From Pseudomicrostroma phylloplanum (lineage: Eukaryota > Basidiomycota > Exobasidiomycetes > Microstromatales): a DNA stretch of 64,000 bases. Made by a program: the position numbers and the translations under genes. Shown here one piece after another: positions 44,183 through 53,224 of this stretch. The stretch is from positions 310,001 through 374,000 of the forward strand of contig BCHS01000005.1 of NCBI GenBank assembly GCA_039545275.1. Reading direction: 5' to 3'. How positions within the stretch are numbered: position 1 is the stretch's first letter; every line of letters begins with the position of its first letter. The notes under the pieces were generated by a model, which was not told the DNA's origin, ran no database searches, and was given only the letters and a program-made list of their open reading frames with translations.

Positions 44183-45151
44183 ATGTCCCCTTCTTCCTCG
44201 GCGGGTGCGTCGGCCGTGTTGCCAGAGCACTGCTTCTATTGCTTCCAAGTCATCGACGCAGCACTCAGGCATGCCAGCCGCAAAGGCGCTGCGAACGGCG
44301 AAGCAGAGGCAGAGCTGACCTTTCCCAACGAGGAGGACAAGTAGTGAGTTGTAATTAAGCCACAGTATCGAGGGCTACCGCTGATCACGAGCGCATCACA
44401 GCCCACTCTTCATCACTTGGAACATTTACTCGTCTACCTCGGCCGTGACTCGCGCATCTCAAGCTCTCATTAATGGCAGCAAAGATAGACAGAACGGATC
44501 ATCCGCTAGACTCAGGGGTTGTATTGGGACCTTTGAGCCCAAACCTCTCAAGGAAGGGCTAGGTGATTACGCCCACATCGCGTGAGTGCATGGTGGGAGC
44601 ATCCGCATCCGAGCCGATCGAGGCAAGGCTGATGCTGCGCTGTTTGCTCTCTTACTCGTAGCGCCTTTCAAGATCATCGCTTCTCTCCGATCTCTCAAGC
44701 AGAGCTGCCGCGGCTAGAATGCGGGTGAGTTCGAGTCGGACTGTGTGCTTGTTCATCTAGCACCCCTCCTCTAACTCCATACCACGACTGGGCTCTCTCT
44801 GGCAGCGTCTCCCTCCTGACCTCCTTCGAAGACTGCGAAGACTACCTCGACTGGGACCTCGGCACCCACGGAATCTACATCCACCTCACCCCACCCGAGA
44901 GCGGTGCCAATGGATCCTCCCGTCGCTCTCGCACCCTAACCGCGACCTACCTACCAGATGTAGCCCCCGCCCAGGGCTGGTCCAAGGAAGAAGCCATCGA
45001 GAGCGCTATCCGCAAGTCTGGCTTCGAAGGCAAGATCACACAGGAGCTCAAGGAGACGGGGCTGAGGGTCAGGAGATATCGCAGCGAGAAGCTTTCGAGG
45101 AACTATGAGGATTGGAAGCGATGGAGGGAAGAGCAAGGCAAAGGGCAGTGA
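44183..45151 (+). CDS. AMMECR1-domain protein
   Basis: Four exons, 44183-44343, 44402-44581, 44662-44724 and 44806-45151, join in phase 2 each time to 249 aa. The signature LRGCIGTFEPKPL lies at residues 91-103, preceded by YPLFITWNIYS and followed by AFQDHRFSPISQAELPRLEC, VSLLTSFEDC, WDLGTHGIYIHL and TYLPDVAPAQGWSKEEAIES. Order and length match the conserved family found from archaea to human. Its role is not firmly known; human AMMECR1 is linked to a developmental syndrome. In recent work related domains have been linked to radical chemistry, but that cannot be judged here. An early Cys pair (CFYC) lies near residue 17. Confidence 0.93.
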
Positions 45152-45316
45152 TCATAGTACATAGATTGTGTGGAGGGCTGATAGAATGAATAAACATAAG
45201 GACAATGATTGAGTGACAATGATAGACGAGGAGCGGGTGACAGGTATAGATGCTGGAGGCGGGAAGGAGACAATCATGTATTGTCTCCGACGGTGTAGAG
45301 GACTCTGCCTGCTCAC

Positions 45317-46570
45317 TCAAGCTCTGGAAGGGCTTCTGTTCCCCTCCCACTGAGTGCGGTGAGCAAGCCGCGGGCCCTGCCCCTGCCCTTGGTGGTTCTC
45401 GTAGAGAGCGCCCATGGGCAGGAAGCCAAGGGCGTCTTCTCCGCCGGGCAATTGTAGGTCCTCGAGCTCCCGCATGGCCCTCGAGAAGCTCTTGCCAAAG
45501 GGGTTCTTGGTGTGATTCCTGGGGATGGGCGAAGAAGGGATGGCGGAGAGATCGTGCGGCGTTTGTGGTCCGCCGCTGCCCATGCGGTAGTGGGTGTATG
45601 GGTGAACCGCAGCTGGTGAGCCACCGAGTTGATACAGAGGGTAGCATTCAGAGCGACTCAAAGCGCTTGTAGATCGAGAGAGAGCAGGGGAAGCTGGGGA
45701 TGGGACAGAGTCCACGAACGAGGTCCTGCGAGAGCCGCTAGAGGACACGGAAGGTGTAGGCGATTTCCTGCCCGCGGCGACTTCCTGAGCTAGCAGACTG
45801 GCAGAGAGTCGTCGCATTGCTGGATCTACACTTGGGGAAGCAAGGACCTTCTTGAGCTCCTTCAGTCGGGCTTTTGTCGGCGTCAGGTCCGGATCGAAGA
45901 GCGAGGCGGCCAGCTCGTCCTGCGTGGGGCTCATGGCAGAGCGGAGATCCGTGGGTGTCCTAGGTAAGGCCAGCTGTCCTTCATCTTGCGCATGAAAGGG
46001 GACGGTTAAGCCCGAAGAGGCCTCGGAGGTGTAGAGCTGGAGCGATGATGGCCTCCGTTGCTCGAGCGCGAGCCGTGAGACACCTTGATGAAGTAGCTCG
46101 GCCGCTGCCTCGCCGTCTTCTTGCGTCGTTCGGTCCTCCAACTCGTCACCTAGAGCAGCCACTCTTGCAAGTTCGGAAGAGGCATTTGGGGCGACCGTTG
46201 TCATTCCTTGCCCCGATCCAGACATCCGAGAGCCCGATCGAGAAGCGTTCATGGCAATGCCGCTGCCGCTGCCGACGCTCGAGGTGAGCGAGGCTCTTCT
46301 GCCTTCTGGTCCCGTGGGAGCAGGAAAGCGATACGGTGCCGGCCTGCTGGAAGACGAACCGGAGGAAGAAGAGGACAGATGCAGATGGCCGTAGTGCTCC
46401 CTCTCCCTCTCTCGCCTGTTCCTAGCGACCAGCGGGATGGGGCGTCTGGGTGCGGGAGCTACGAGCAGAGGAGGGAAGCTGTGGTTGATGTGTGGCGAGG
46501 AAGAGGTAGAGGCTGGCCCGCTGCCGTAGCTCGACGGCGTAGAGGCCGGCATGGTGAGGGTCTGAAACAT
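45317..46570 (-). CDS. Serine-rich disordered protein, function unknown
   Basis: A single exon from ATG 46570 gives 417 aa. I do not recognise a family. The protein is mostly Ser/Pro/Arg-rich disorder. More conserved-looking stretches are APRRPIPLVARNRRERERE near the N-terminus, a segment ASLFDPDLTPTKARLKELKK with a following helical MRRLSASLLAQEVAAG, and a C-terminal KNPFGKSFSRAMRELEDL. Several SP, TP and RxxS sites make phosphorylation likely. The reading frame is long for chance in this composition and its opposite strand carries no better frame. It could be a cell-cycle or signalling scaffold, but that is a guess. Confidence 0.7.
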   Translation of the reverse strand: MFQTLTMPASTPSSYGSGPASTSSSPHINHSFPPLLVAPAPRRPIPLVARNRREREREHYGHLHLSSSSSGSSSSRPAPYRFPAPTGPEGRRASLTSSVGSGSGIAMNASRSGSRMSGSGQGMTTVAPNASSELARVAALGDELEDRTTQEDGEAAAELLHQGVSRLALEQRRPSSLQLYTSEASSGLTVPFHAQDEGQLALPRTPTDLRSAMSPTQDELAASLFDPDLTPTKARLKELKKVLASPSVDPAMRRLSASLLAQEVAAGRKSPTPSVSSSGSRRTSFVDSVPSPASPALSRSTSALSRSECYPLYQLGGSPAAVHPYTHYRMGSGGPQTPHDLSAIPSSPIPRNHTKNPFGKSFSRAMRELEDLQLPGGEDALGFLPMGALYENHQGQGQGPRLAHRTQWEGNRSPSRA

Positions 46571-47125
46571 GCCTCGGGAGGGTCAGGTGGCGAGTTGAAG
46601 ATGAAGATGCGACCTCGAGCAAACAGAGATTGCTGGATTTCGGTGCTCTCTGCCCGTCGATGAGCCAAATAGGGGGCGGAGTCGCCGGATGCGTAACAGA
46701 GGTCGTGGAAGGTGCTCTGCAAAGGGTCTCAAGGTCGATAAGAGGTAGCGAACACAGTGGAGTAGACACGGGAACAGGGTAGCAGGATCGAGAAAGTGAT
46801 GGTACAAGTGATGATTGGGGGTCCTGAAGCGAAGCAACAAGAGGGGTGGGTGGGTAAAGGAATTCGGAGAAGCCGCCGGAGGAATTCCGCAATCGAAGCC
46901 TCACCTCGGCAATTGCATGGCCATGGCTGGGCCCCGAAAGCCACGCGGCGAGGCGGGCGTGGCGGCGAGCCTTGATTGATCGCTGCTAGACTAGGCTGGG
47001 CGGGTCCGTCCGTCTCTTTCCGCAAGTCTACCCCCCAACCTCGTGACCACAATCACAAAGATGGTCACCTCACCTCGACAGCATCAGCCCCCCTCGATCC
47101 CATAGCGGTCTCAAACGGCCCTGTC
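46571..47125. promoter_or_regulatory. Divergent promoter region between the serine-rich protein and BRF-like genes
   Basis: 555 bp lie between the start codons. An open frame in phase with the BRF-like protein extends upstream to 46976 but has no ATG, so it is probably leader. Confidence 0.5.
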
Positions 47126-49334
47126 ATGGGCGACGCATACTCTCCTCCCGTGGCCTGCAAGTACTGTGGATCTCGGGAGGAGCCCCTAACGGTGCACGGC
47201 TCCATCATCTGCTCGTGCGGCGCAGTCTTGGACGAAGTCTTTGCCGACGCTTCCGACTTCACGGGCTGGGGCACCAGCAGTGGCCGCAATAGTGGCACTG
47301 ATGGACAGATCAACACTTGGCTCACGGTTGCCAAGAAGGGTGGAAAGGGAGCGGAGGTGGCGGCTGCCAGGAAGCTCATGGCAAGGAGAGCCAGAGAGGT
47401 GCGTAGTCAGCTCGTAGCCAGCTCGTGGTGGCAGGCAGGCAAACAGGCAGGCATACGTTCGCCGACAATTGTCTACCTTCTATACCTGTGTTGTTTGACA
47501 GAGCGAGCATAAAGCCTTCGTCCGCGCTCTTCTGGGTACGCTGACAGGGCAAGCGGCAACTGCCCATCCCTTTATACAGCGTGTCCTCGATACTCATCAT
47601 CAGCTGAAGCTAGCCGCCTCGGAGCCTGACATCAAGCCTCCACGTATCGCCGGTCTTCAATGGGCAGCACTTGGCTCGCCCGAACAAGGCCGCGCAGCTC
47701 TTGCTGCATGTGCATACCTGGTCTTTCGTGAGGCGGACCAACAGAGGGATGTCACCAGGAGAACATGCTACAGCATGCAGCTCATAGCGGTGAGTTTGTG
47801 AGGCGTCACGTGGGTGCTGAGTGAAAGCATCAGCTGACCTTCGAATGCTTCATCGCTCTCCCAGTCATGCGCAGGAGTACCCATGCATCGTGCTGTCAAA
47901 TGGTTCAGAGGTATCTCGCATGTCCTGCCGGATCGTGTAGGAGACATCAGAGTAGACGAGCCAATCCTTCACGTAGATCAAGTCGTCTCCTTTTTCGAAC
48001 AACAAGTCTCTCTCGACCCTCGGGCAGCATCGTCCTCGCGTGTAAAGCTGTCTCCTCCATCAAACCATACGCTTTTGCTTACACCCTACCACTTGAAGGT
48101 CCTTTCGCCCCTCGCGGGCTTTGACGAGGTGAAGAGACTTGCAAGGTCCCTCACCGACCAGCTTATACCAGCGGAGCCTCTCTACTCTGCTGTCTTTGGC
48201 AGCCAGAGGACGCGAGTGAGACCTGGTGAATGGGCTTACTTCATGGTCTTATGGGCGATTGGGGGCCTGCTCAAGAAGAGGCTGCCTGGAATCGAGTGGA
48301 TCAAACGAGACCTTATCGTGGCTAGTCTGGGAGGGGTAGTCGCACCCGCAAAGAAAGGGTACGAGATGGCTAGCTGCGATAGTGAGGCCGAAGGAGATTC
48401 CTCGGAAGACGAGGACCTCTCAAGTCTGCAAGATGTCCCTCCCTCGCATATCACCCAGTACACAGACATTGGACAAGCGATAGCACAGCGAGCCATGGAT
48501 CTGCCCTGGGTGACGACGCTGCAAAAGGGTGGAAATAGAAGGAAGAAGAGCACTGGGATAGGAGGACGACAAGCAGCGAGAATCAAAGAAGGGACAGAAG
48601 TCCAGTATATCAAAGAGTTTGGAGATTTCGGGATCACTCTGTCCAAGAGACGTTTCCAGGAGGACCGAAAGGATATCCTCAAGAGGGGCAAGAGACCACT
48701 AGAAGAAGAAGGAAGCGCTCCTCTTCAGCCGCTAGCTGGTGCAGTAGAGCTCGCTTCACCGGAACCGCTGCCGCCAGAGATTCAGTCAGACACGAACGAC
48801 AGCCTGGAAGCAGCCGTCGGATACCTCGCATCTCTCGCTAGCGAGGACTCGGCTCCGCCGTCCTCGTACACATCAGTTCACCACCCTTCTCTTGTTGGTG
48901 AAAGTTTCCTCATCGATACAATGTCTGACGAGACAATTGATGCACTGCTTTTCCGGCCGGGAGAAGTGGAAGGTTACCTGCGATCGCAAGGGGAGATCGC
49001 GGCCCTGTCAAGAATCAAGATCGACAGCGGCGACTGGAAGGAAGAAACGACGAGGAGCGACAATGCGGATGCGTTGGCCTTCAAGAGATGCAGGGCAGAT
49101 GGCGCAGGAGGTCATGTGGGCCGAGGCGACGAATCTTCTATCGCCGCGTCGGTCCCCGCTTCGGCTGCACGATTGCCGCACGGCCCGACTGCAAGACGAA
49201 GGAAGGCGGATGACAGGCTGTTAGCTGCTGCGACGGGTGACTTGGCGGGGTTCATCGATAAACCAGCTGGGCCGCTTGGGGAGTTGTCCCGCCAGAACTA
49301 CGATACGGCGTCCGAGGACAGCGTGGGAGGTTAA
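47126..49334 (+). CDS. TFIIB-family (BRF-like) transcription factor
   Basis: Exons 47126-47398, 47502-47789 and 47865-49334 join in phase 0 to 676 aa. A zinc ribbon opens the protein: C11-x2-C14 and C29-x-C31 (ACKYCGSREEPL, GSIICSCGAVLDE). The second pair is CxC, one residue shorter than the usual CxxC. Then GWGTSSGRNSG precedes helical repeats that look like cyclin folds: AFVRALLGTLTGQAA, RAALAACAYLVFREADQQRD and SCAGVPMHRAVKWFRGISHV. The long C-terminal half has an acidic stretch and basic helices with no clear domain. TFIIB relatives bring RNA polymerase III or I to promoters; which one cannot be decided. The first donor is GTGCGT, not GTGAGT. BRF1 proper has two sharper repeats, so a BRF2- or Rrn7-like role is possible. 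Confidence 0.75.
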
Positions 49335-49785
49335 GAGCATTGGGCAATTGCCGGCAGAGGAGAGGTATAGTATATTTGTTGTCCTTCTATCGGAGTCGTC
49401 GTACGAGCTCAAATTATACCCGCGATGCATGATTTAGAGCTCTACAAGCGTTATATCGTTCCCCTTCCGGCGGCGTGGATGCGCGACAGGCCGTGGCGTT
49501 GTGGCTTGTGGCTTGTCCGGGGTCGCATTGACGTCAGGGGGCGTCTCGCCCTAGGGGAAAAATGCCCGTGCGCTGCCATGTGCGGAAGCGGAGCGGAAAA
49601 AAGCTCTAAGCGACACAGGCCTTGTGTAATCCGCAAAGGCGCATCAAGTAAGGAAGAGGCCAAGGCGGGACCTCGAGGCAGAGAGAGAAGATGTCAGGCG
49701 GTAAAAAGAGTAGATGAGCTACGAAAGTCTAGCCGCCACCTATCTTCCCCCACCACACCTTCTGATACCACCCTTCATATCCACT
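49335..49785. promoter_or_regulatory. Promoter and 5' leader of the FAD oxidoreductase gene
   Basis: 451 bp without a main gene. The leader contains a small upstream frame (49691-49717) and an in-frame upstream ATG at 49714. Confidence 0.55.
49691..49717 (+). promoter_or_regulatory. Upstream open reading frame (8 codons) overlapping the next ATG
   Basis: ATG at 49691 has A at -3, codes for MSGGKKSR and stops with TGA at 49715-49717. That stop overlaps the ATG at 49714 in the form ATGA. If the transcript starts upstream, ribosomes would meet this frame before the main start, so it could limit translation or favour the ATG at 49786. Confidence 0.45.
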
Positions 49786-51588
49786 ATGTCCTCTGCCAAC
49801 GGCCACGCCAATAATGGCGTCAGCGCTAGCGGAAGCGCCTCTTCCTCCGTCTCCTCATCGCAGCCTCTCAATGGCAAAGCTTCCTCCTCCTCTCAGTCTC
49901 CCGGTGGGAAGGCTCGCAAGCGTGTCCTCGTCGTAGGCGCAGGGTCTGCCGGTATGTCAGCGGCCTATTCGCTCTCACTCTCTCCAGACGAGTTCGAAGT
50001 GGTGGTGTACGACAAGGCTCCTACTGCAGGAGGGTCCGCCACCTCTTACCAGCTTCCGGACCCCAAGTACTATGGCGCAGACTACATCAATGACGGTGTC
50101 CAAGGTGCAAGTCCCGTATTCTACAATACCTTCAAGATGTTCGAGGAGGTCCTGGGCTTCAAGTCCACCGAGGTTGGTCTGCAGATCAGTTTCGGCAAGG
50201 GCAAAGAGACTTTCTGGAGTAATGTCTTCCCTTCGGAGCTGGTGGACAAGTTTTCGGATGACATCAAGAAGTTCGGCAGGACGCTGCAGACCATCAAGCG
50301 CTTTGAGCCCATTTTCGCCATGATCCCCGTAGACCGGATGCTCAAGATGTTCCGTTTCTCTCCAGACTTTGGAGAGCGCATGCTTCTGCCCCTGGTGGCC
50401 CTCTTCTTCGGTACTGGAAACGAGACCAAGCATGTGTCTTCGGCGATTGTGGAGAGGGTGTTCTTGGACCCCTCAATGCGACTGTTCGAGTTCAGCGAGG
50501 AGAGTCTTCTGGCCAGTGTGCCAAAGATGATGTCCTTCCCTGAGCTCAGCAGACTGTACGGCGCCTGGAGGAGAAAGGTCGAGGAGAACGGCAACGTGAG
50601 AGTGGAGACTTCGCGCGAGGTCTTTGAGATCTACAGAGGGACCAGCGAGGCTAAGAAACAGGGTGGCAATATCCTGGCCAGGTCTCGCGTCGTGGACAAG
50701 GAGCAAAAGCCTGTGGACGCCTCGAAAGCCGATGTTAGGGAGGAGGTCTTCGACGAGCTGATCATGGCTTGTGATGCCGACAGTGCCCTCAAGATTCTAC
50801 AGGCCGGCTCGGGACCTAGCTGGAAGGAGAAGAAGGTGCTCGGCAACGTCAAGTACAAGTGGGACATTACTGTTACCCACAACGACATGGACTACATGAA
50901 GAAGCATTACCAGATGACCTACGATTCCAAGTACAATGCCGACAGGGATGACGAGGAGAGCAAAAAGGCCTTCAAGTATGCCGAGGAGAACTGGCGGCCT
51001 CTGTACCTGATCAAGATGTACGAGAAGGACCCTTCGTTCATCGAGATGAGCTTCGACCTGACACATTACCAGGGACAGTTCAAGGGCAACTCGCCCGTTG
51101 GCCCGGGTGCGCGCATCAAGGAGGAGGATGCTCCGCCCACGGAGAGGAAGGCTTCGAACAACAATCCGACCACGGACGCTCACAAGGACCCCAACCGTGA
51201 AGAGCCGCCATACGATCAGCACGTGTTCCAGACCATCTACTTGAACAACGACATGAACGACTGGTGGACAAAGGAGGAGGTAGCCAAGGACAAGATCATC
51301 TGCGAGACGTGGTGGAAGCAGCAATCGCACGCCGCCAGCCATTTCCGCGGGACCGTGCCCTTTATGTGGGCCATCAATGGACCCAATCACACCCAGTATG
51401 CCGGAGCGTGGACCCTGATCAACATGCACGAGATTGGAATCTGCTCTGCCTTCAGCGCCGCTTACGCAATTGGGGGCAAATACCCTTTCAAGGACGATGA
51501 GAATTGCGCTAGGCTGTTCAAGCTCTATCACGGATTGAGTCGGTTGAGCAGGGTGAGGGCGGAGGATCGCAAGGGCTTCTTTGCATGA
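49786..51588 (+). CDS. FAD/NAD(P)-binding amine-oxidase-like oxidoreductase
   Basis: One exon; from ATG 49786 it gives 600 aa. After a Ser/Asn-rich leader of 40 residues comes the dinucleotide turn RVLVVGAGSAGMSAAYSL (residues 46-63) and VVVYDKAPTAGGSATSYQL, typical of the flavin amine oxidase/phytoene desaturase superfamily. GADYINDGVQGASPVFYN and LLPLVALFFGTGNETKHVSS follow. The end reads FMWAINGPNHTQYAGAWTLI and HEIGICSAFSAAYAIGG, the last part of the FAD site. The substrate is unknown; similar large basidiomycete proteins are annotated only as FAD-dependent oxidoreductases. An upstream in-frame ATG at 49714 would add 24 residues, but its context is poor and the ATG at 49786 has A at -3. 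Codon bias toward C-ending codons suggests strong expression. Confidence 0.85.
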   Translation: MSSANGHANNGVSASGSASSSVSSSQPLNGKASSSSQSPGGKARKRVLVVGAGSAGMSAAYSLSLSPDEFEVVVYDKAPTAGGSATSYQLPDPKYYGADYINDGVQGASPVFYNTFKMFEEVLGFKSTEVGLQISFGKGKETFWSNVFPSELVDKFSDDIKKFGRTLQTIKRFEPIFAMIPVDRMLKMFRFSPDFGERMLLPLVALFFGTGNETKHVSSAIVERVFLDPSMRLFEFSEESLLASVPKMMSFPELSRLYGAWRRKVEENGNVRVETSREVFEIYRGTSEAKKQGGNILARSRVVDKEQKPVDASKADVREEVFDELIMACDADSALKILQAGSGPSWKEKKVLGNVKYKWDITVTHNDMDYMKKHYQMTYDSKYNADRDDEESKKAFKYAEENWRPLYLIKMYEKDPSFIEMSFDLTHYQGQFKGNSPVGPGARIKEEDAPPTERKASNNNPTTDAHKDPNREEPPYDQHVFQTIYLNNDMNDWWTKEEVAKDKIICETWWKQQSHAASHFRGTVPFMWAINGPNHTQYAGAWTLINMHEIGICSAFSAAYAIGGKYPFKDDENCARLFKLYHGLSRLSRVRAEDRKGFFA

Positions 51589-51600
51589 GGCGATGTGCAA

Positions 51601-51628
51601 GCGAGGGCGAGGGTGAGGGTGAGGGTGG
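51601..51628 (+). repeat. (GGGTGA)n short tandem repeat
   Basis: Three to four imperfect GAGGGT units lie just after the oxidoreductase stop codon. The runs of G could form a quadruplex in the 3' UTR RNA. Confidence 0.7.
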
Positions 51629-51821
51629 TAAGGGTCCATCAGGGGGCGTGGCGCAAGGCACCTTCATCAATTGCGCAAGCGACGCGCGTGGGGGTCATGA
51701 AGGACCCTTTCCTCATCTTGTATTTTCCAAGGCCGCGATCTGATCTCCATTCTGAGCAACGTGATGAACTGCACACCTATTCATGATCTCAATAGCAGTG
51801 CTAACCCAAGCCGAAGAAGGT

Positions 51822-51834
51822 GGGGGGGGGGGGG
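51822..51834 (+). repeat. Homopolymer of 13 G
   Basis: A run of 13 G bases; length is likely unstable and may be subject to sequencing error. Confidence 0.85.
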
Positions 51835-52577
51835 CTGCCTGCCTGCATGAATTGCGGGGTGCGATCTCACCCTCGGCTAACACAAGCTGCAAGGATCAAA
51901 CCGCATGCTCCAGCTCCGGGCTTAGCCGAACTCACAACTTTCAAAGCGCATCCTTGCTCTCTTCCCACGATGAAATTCATGCACTCTCCTTCGCACCCGC
52001 CGCCCTCTGCTTGCCCAGACCCTAGAGGTGCTCACCTAGCAGTCTTCTTTGGCTTGCCCTACTCTGACGCCACAGCCACTGGGTTCAATAATGCGAGGTG
52101 GGAATTTTGCATGGCCCCTCGCATCGGCCTTTCCCCACCCGGCCCTTGAAGCGCTTTCAACCCTTGCTCGATCTTCAGATCACATGTATCTAAACAGGGA
52201 AACCGGTAAGAATGACCATACTTGCTCACGCTGTGAGCAAATTCAAGAAATCGGCGCCTCAAGGTGAGGTGAACTTGAGCAAGGTGAGGCTTGCCGAGGG
52301 TGAGGCAGGCATATAGGCTTTGAGCGGATCGCCAATGCCAACTCCGGCCAGGGGGTGAGAGGACTCAAACGCGTCACGCACCGTGCTCAAGCGGAAAACC
52401 AAAATTAGACTTATCGCGGGGCAAAGAAGCGTAAAGGCACCTAGCCCACCGTGGAGATGATGCTCGAGAGGGAAGTGACTGGCCGACTCAGGCAGCACTA
52501 CTGACGTCCTTGTCTGATGACGACGATTACCTACACCAGCCGCTTAGGTTTAGGCGAACGATGGGCTGGAGAGGAGC

Positions 52578-52582
52578 AAAAA
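52578..52582 (-). terminator. RNA polymerase III terminator (T5) of the tRNA gene
   Basis: Five A on the plus strand read as TTTTT on the minus strand, 9 nt after the tRNA 3' end, where a Pol III terminator is expected. Confidence 0.8.
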
Positions 52583-52591
52583 CAAGGGGTG

Positions 52592-52688
52592 AACCACCGC
52601 CGGGACTCGAACCCGGAGCCTTTGCCTTAGGCGGATCCACGAAGCAAATTCGTAGGAAAGCAACGCGATGCCATTTCGCCACGGCGGC
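52592..52688 (-). tRNA. tRNA-Arg (anticodon CCU) with a 25-nt intron
   Basis: The 97-nt minus-strand stretch folds as a tRNA. The acceptor stem GCCGCCG pairs with CGGTGGT using two G-U pairs. D-stem GCGA/TCGC holds loop AATGGCA. Anticodon stem TTGCT/GGCAA, variable loop AGGCT, and T-arm CCGGG-TTCGAGT-CCCGG complete it, with discriminator T. Box B (GGTTCGAGTCC-like) is clear. The anticodon loop reads TT-CCT-A, so it decodes AGG (Arg). An intron of 25 nt (52652-52628) follows position 37; within the precursor, CCTACGAA can pair with TTCGTGG, so the anticodon is base-paired to the intron, as is normal for eukaryotic pre-tRNA. CCA is not encoded. A T5 terminator follows. Confidence 0.95.
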
Positions 52689-53224
52689 GAAATTGAGCTG
52701 TTGACTCATATCTGCTCAAAATTTGAGCTGCAACCTACATAAACTCATAGCCCAAGATGGGGCAAAAAGTGCCGATTCGTGGTGAGTACTATAGTTCCCA
52801 GCTGCCCCTCTCTGCAAATTCTCGGCATTATCACACTCAGCTGGGCACACTCTCAATGGAAAGGACAGTATAGAGTAGACGATTGTAGAATTGAAGCTTC
52901 GTTAAAAGAAAGGATTGCGAAGGAGAAACGGAGGACCGATGACGTTATGAATGTTACTGGCTCCGAAGAAAAGATTCTGTCGTTAAAGTAGAAATACATG
53001 TAAGGTAAGGATATATGACGACGAGGTCTGCAAGAAGGGGAAAGTATGGATAGAATGTGACAATTTTGGACGAAGGTAGAGAAAGATGGGTGCTGATCCA
53101 GAACGAGAATGAGGACGTCGTTATAATGTACTGTAGCAAGTGCGGAACGGCTGCGTGTAGTACGGGTGTTTGCGTGCGGGTGAATGTGTGTGTTCGCCAG
53201 TCTGGTATTTGCAGCTCATGTCTT
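52689..53224. other. Intergenic between tRNA and kinase gene
   Basis: No gene seen. The part near 53000-53220 is AT-richer and is likely the kinase 3' UTR. Confidence 0.55.

Larger units (their letters stand above)
51589..52577. other. Intergenic: 3' end of the oxidoreductase and tRNA downstream flank
   Basis: About 1 kb without a supported gene. It holds GGGTGA repeats at 51601-51628, a run of 13 G at 51822-51834 and scattered GGTGAGG motifs around 52260-52310. Short open frames lack family text. Confidence 0.55.

Noticed and set aside
51601..51628. Telomere-like repeat
   Set aside because: Only three to four imperfect GAGGGT units just after a stop codon, not TTAGGG and not at a contig end by itself.
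50797..51639. 280-codon minus-strand frame
   Set aside because: Antisense shadow of the FAD oxidoreductase, caused by C/G-ending codons.
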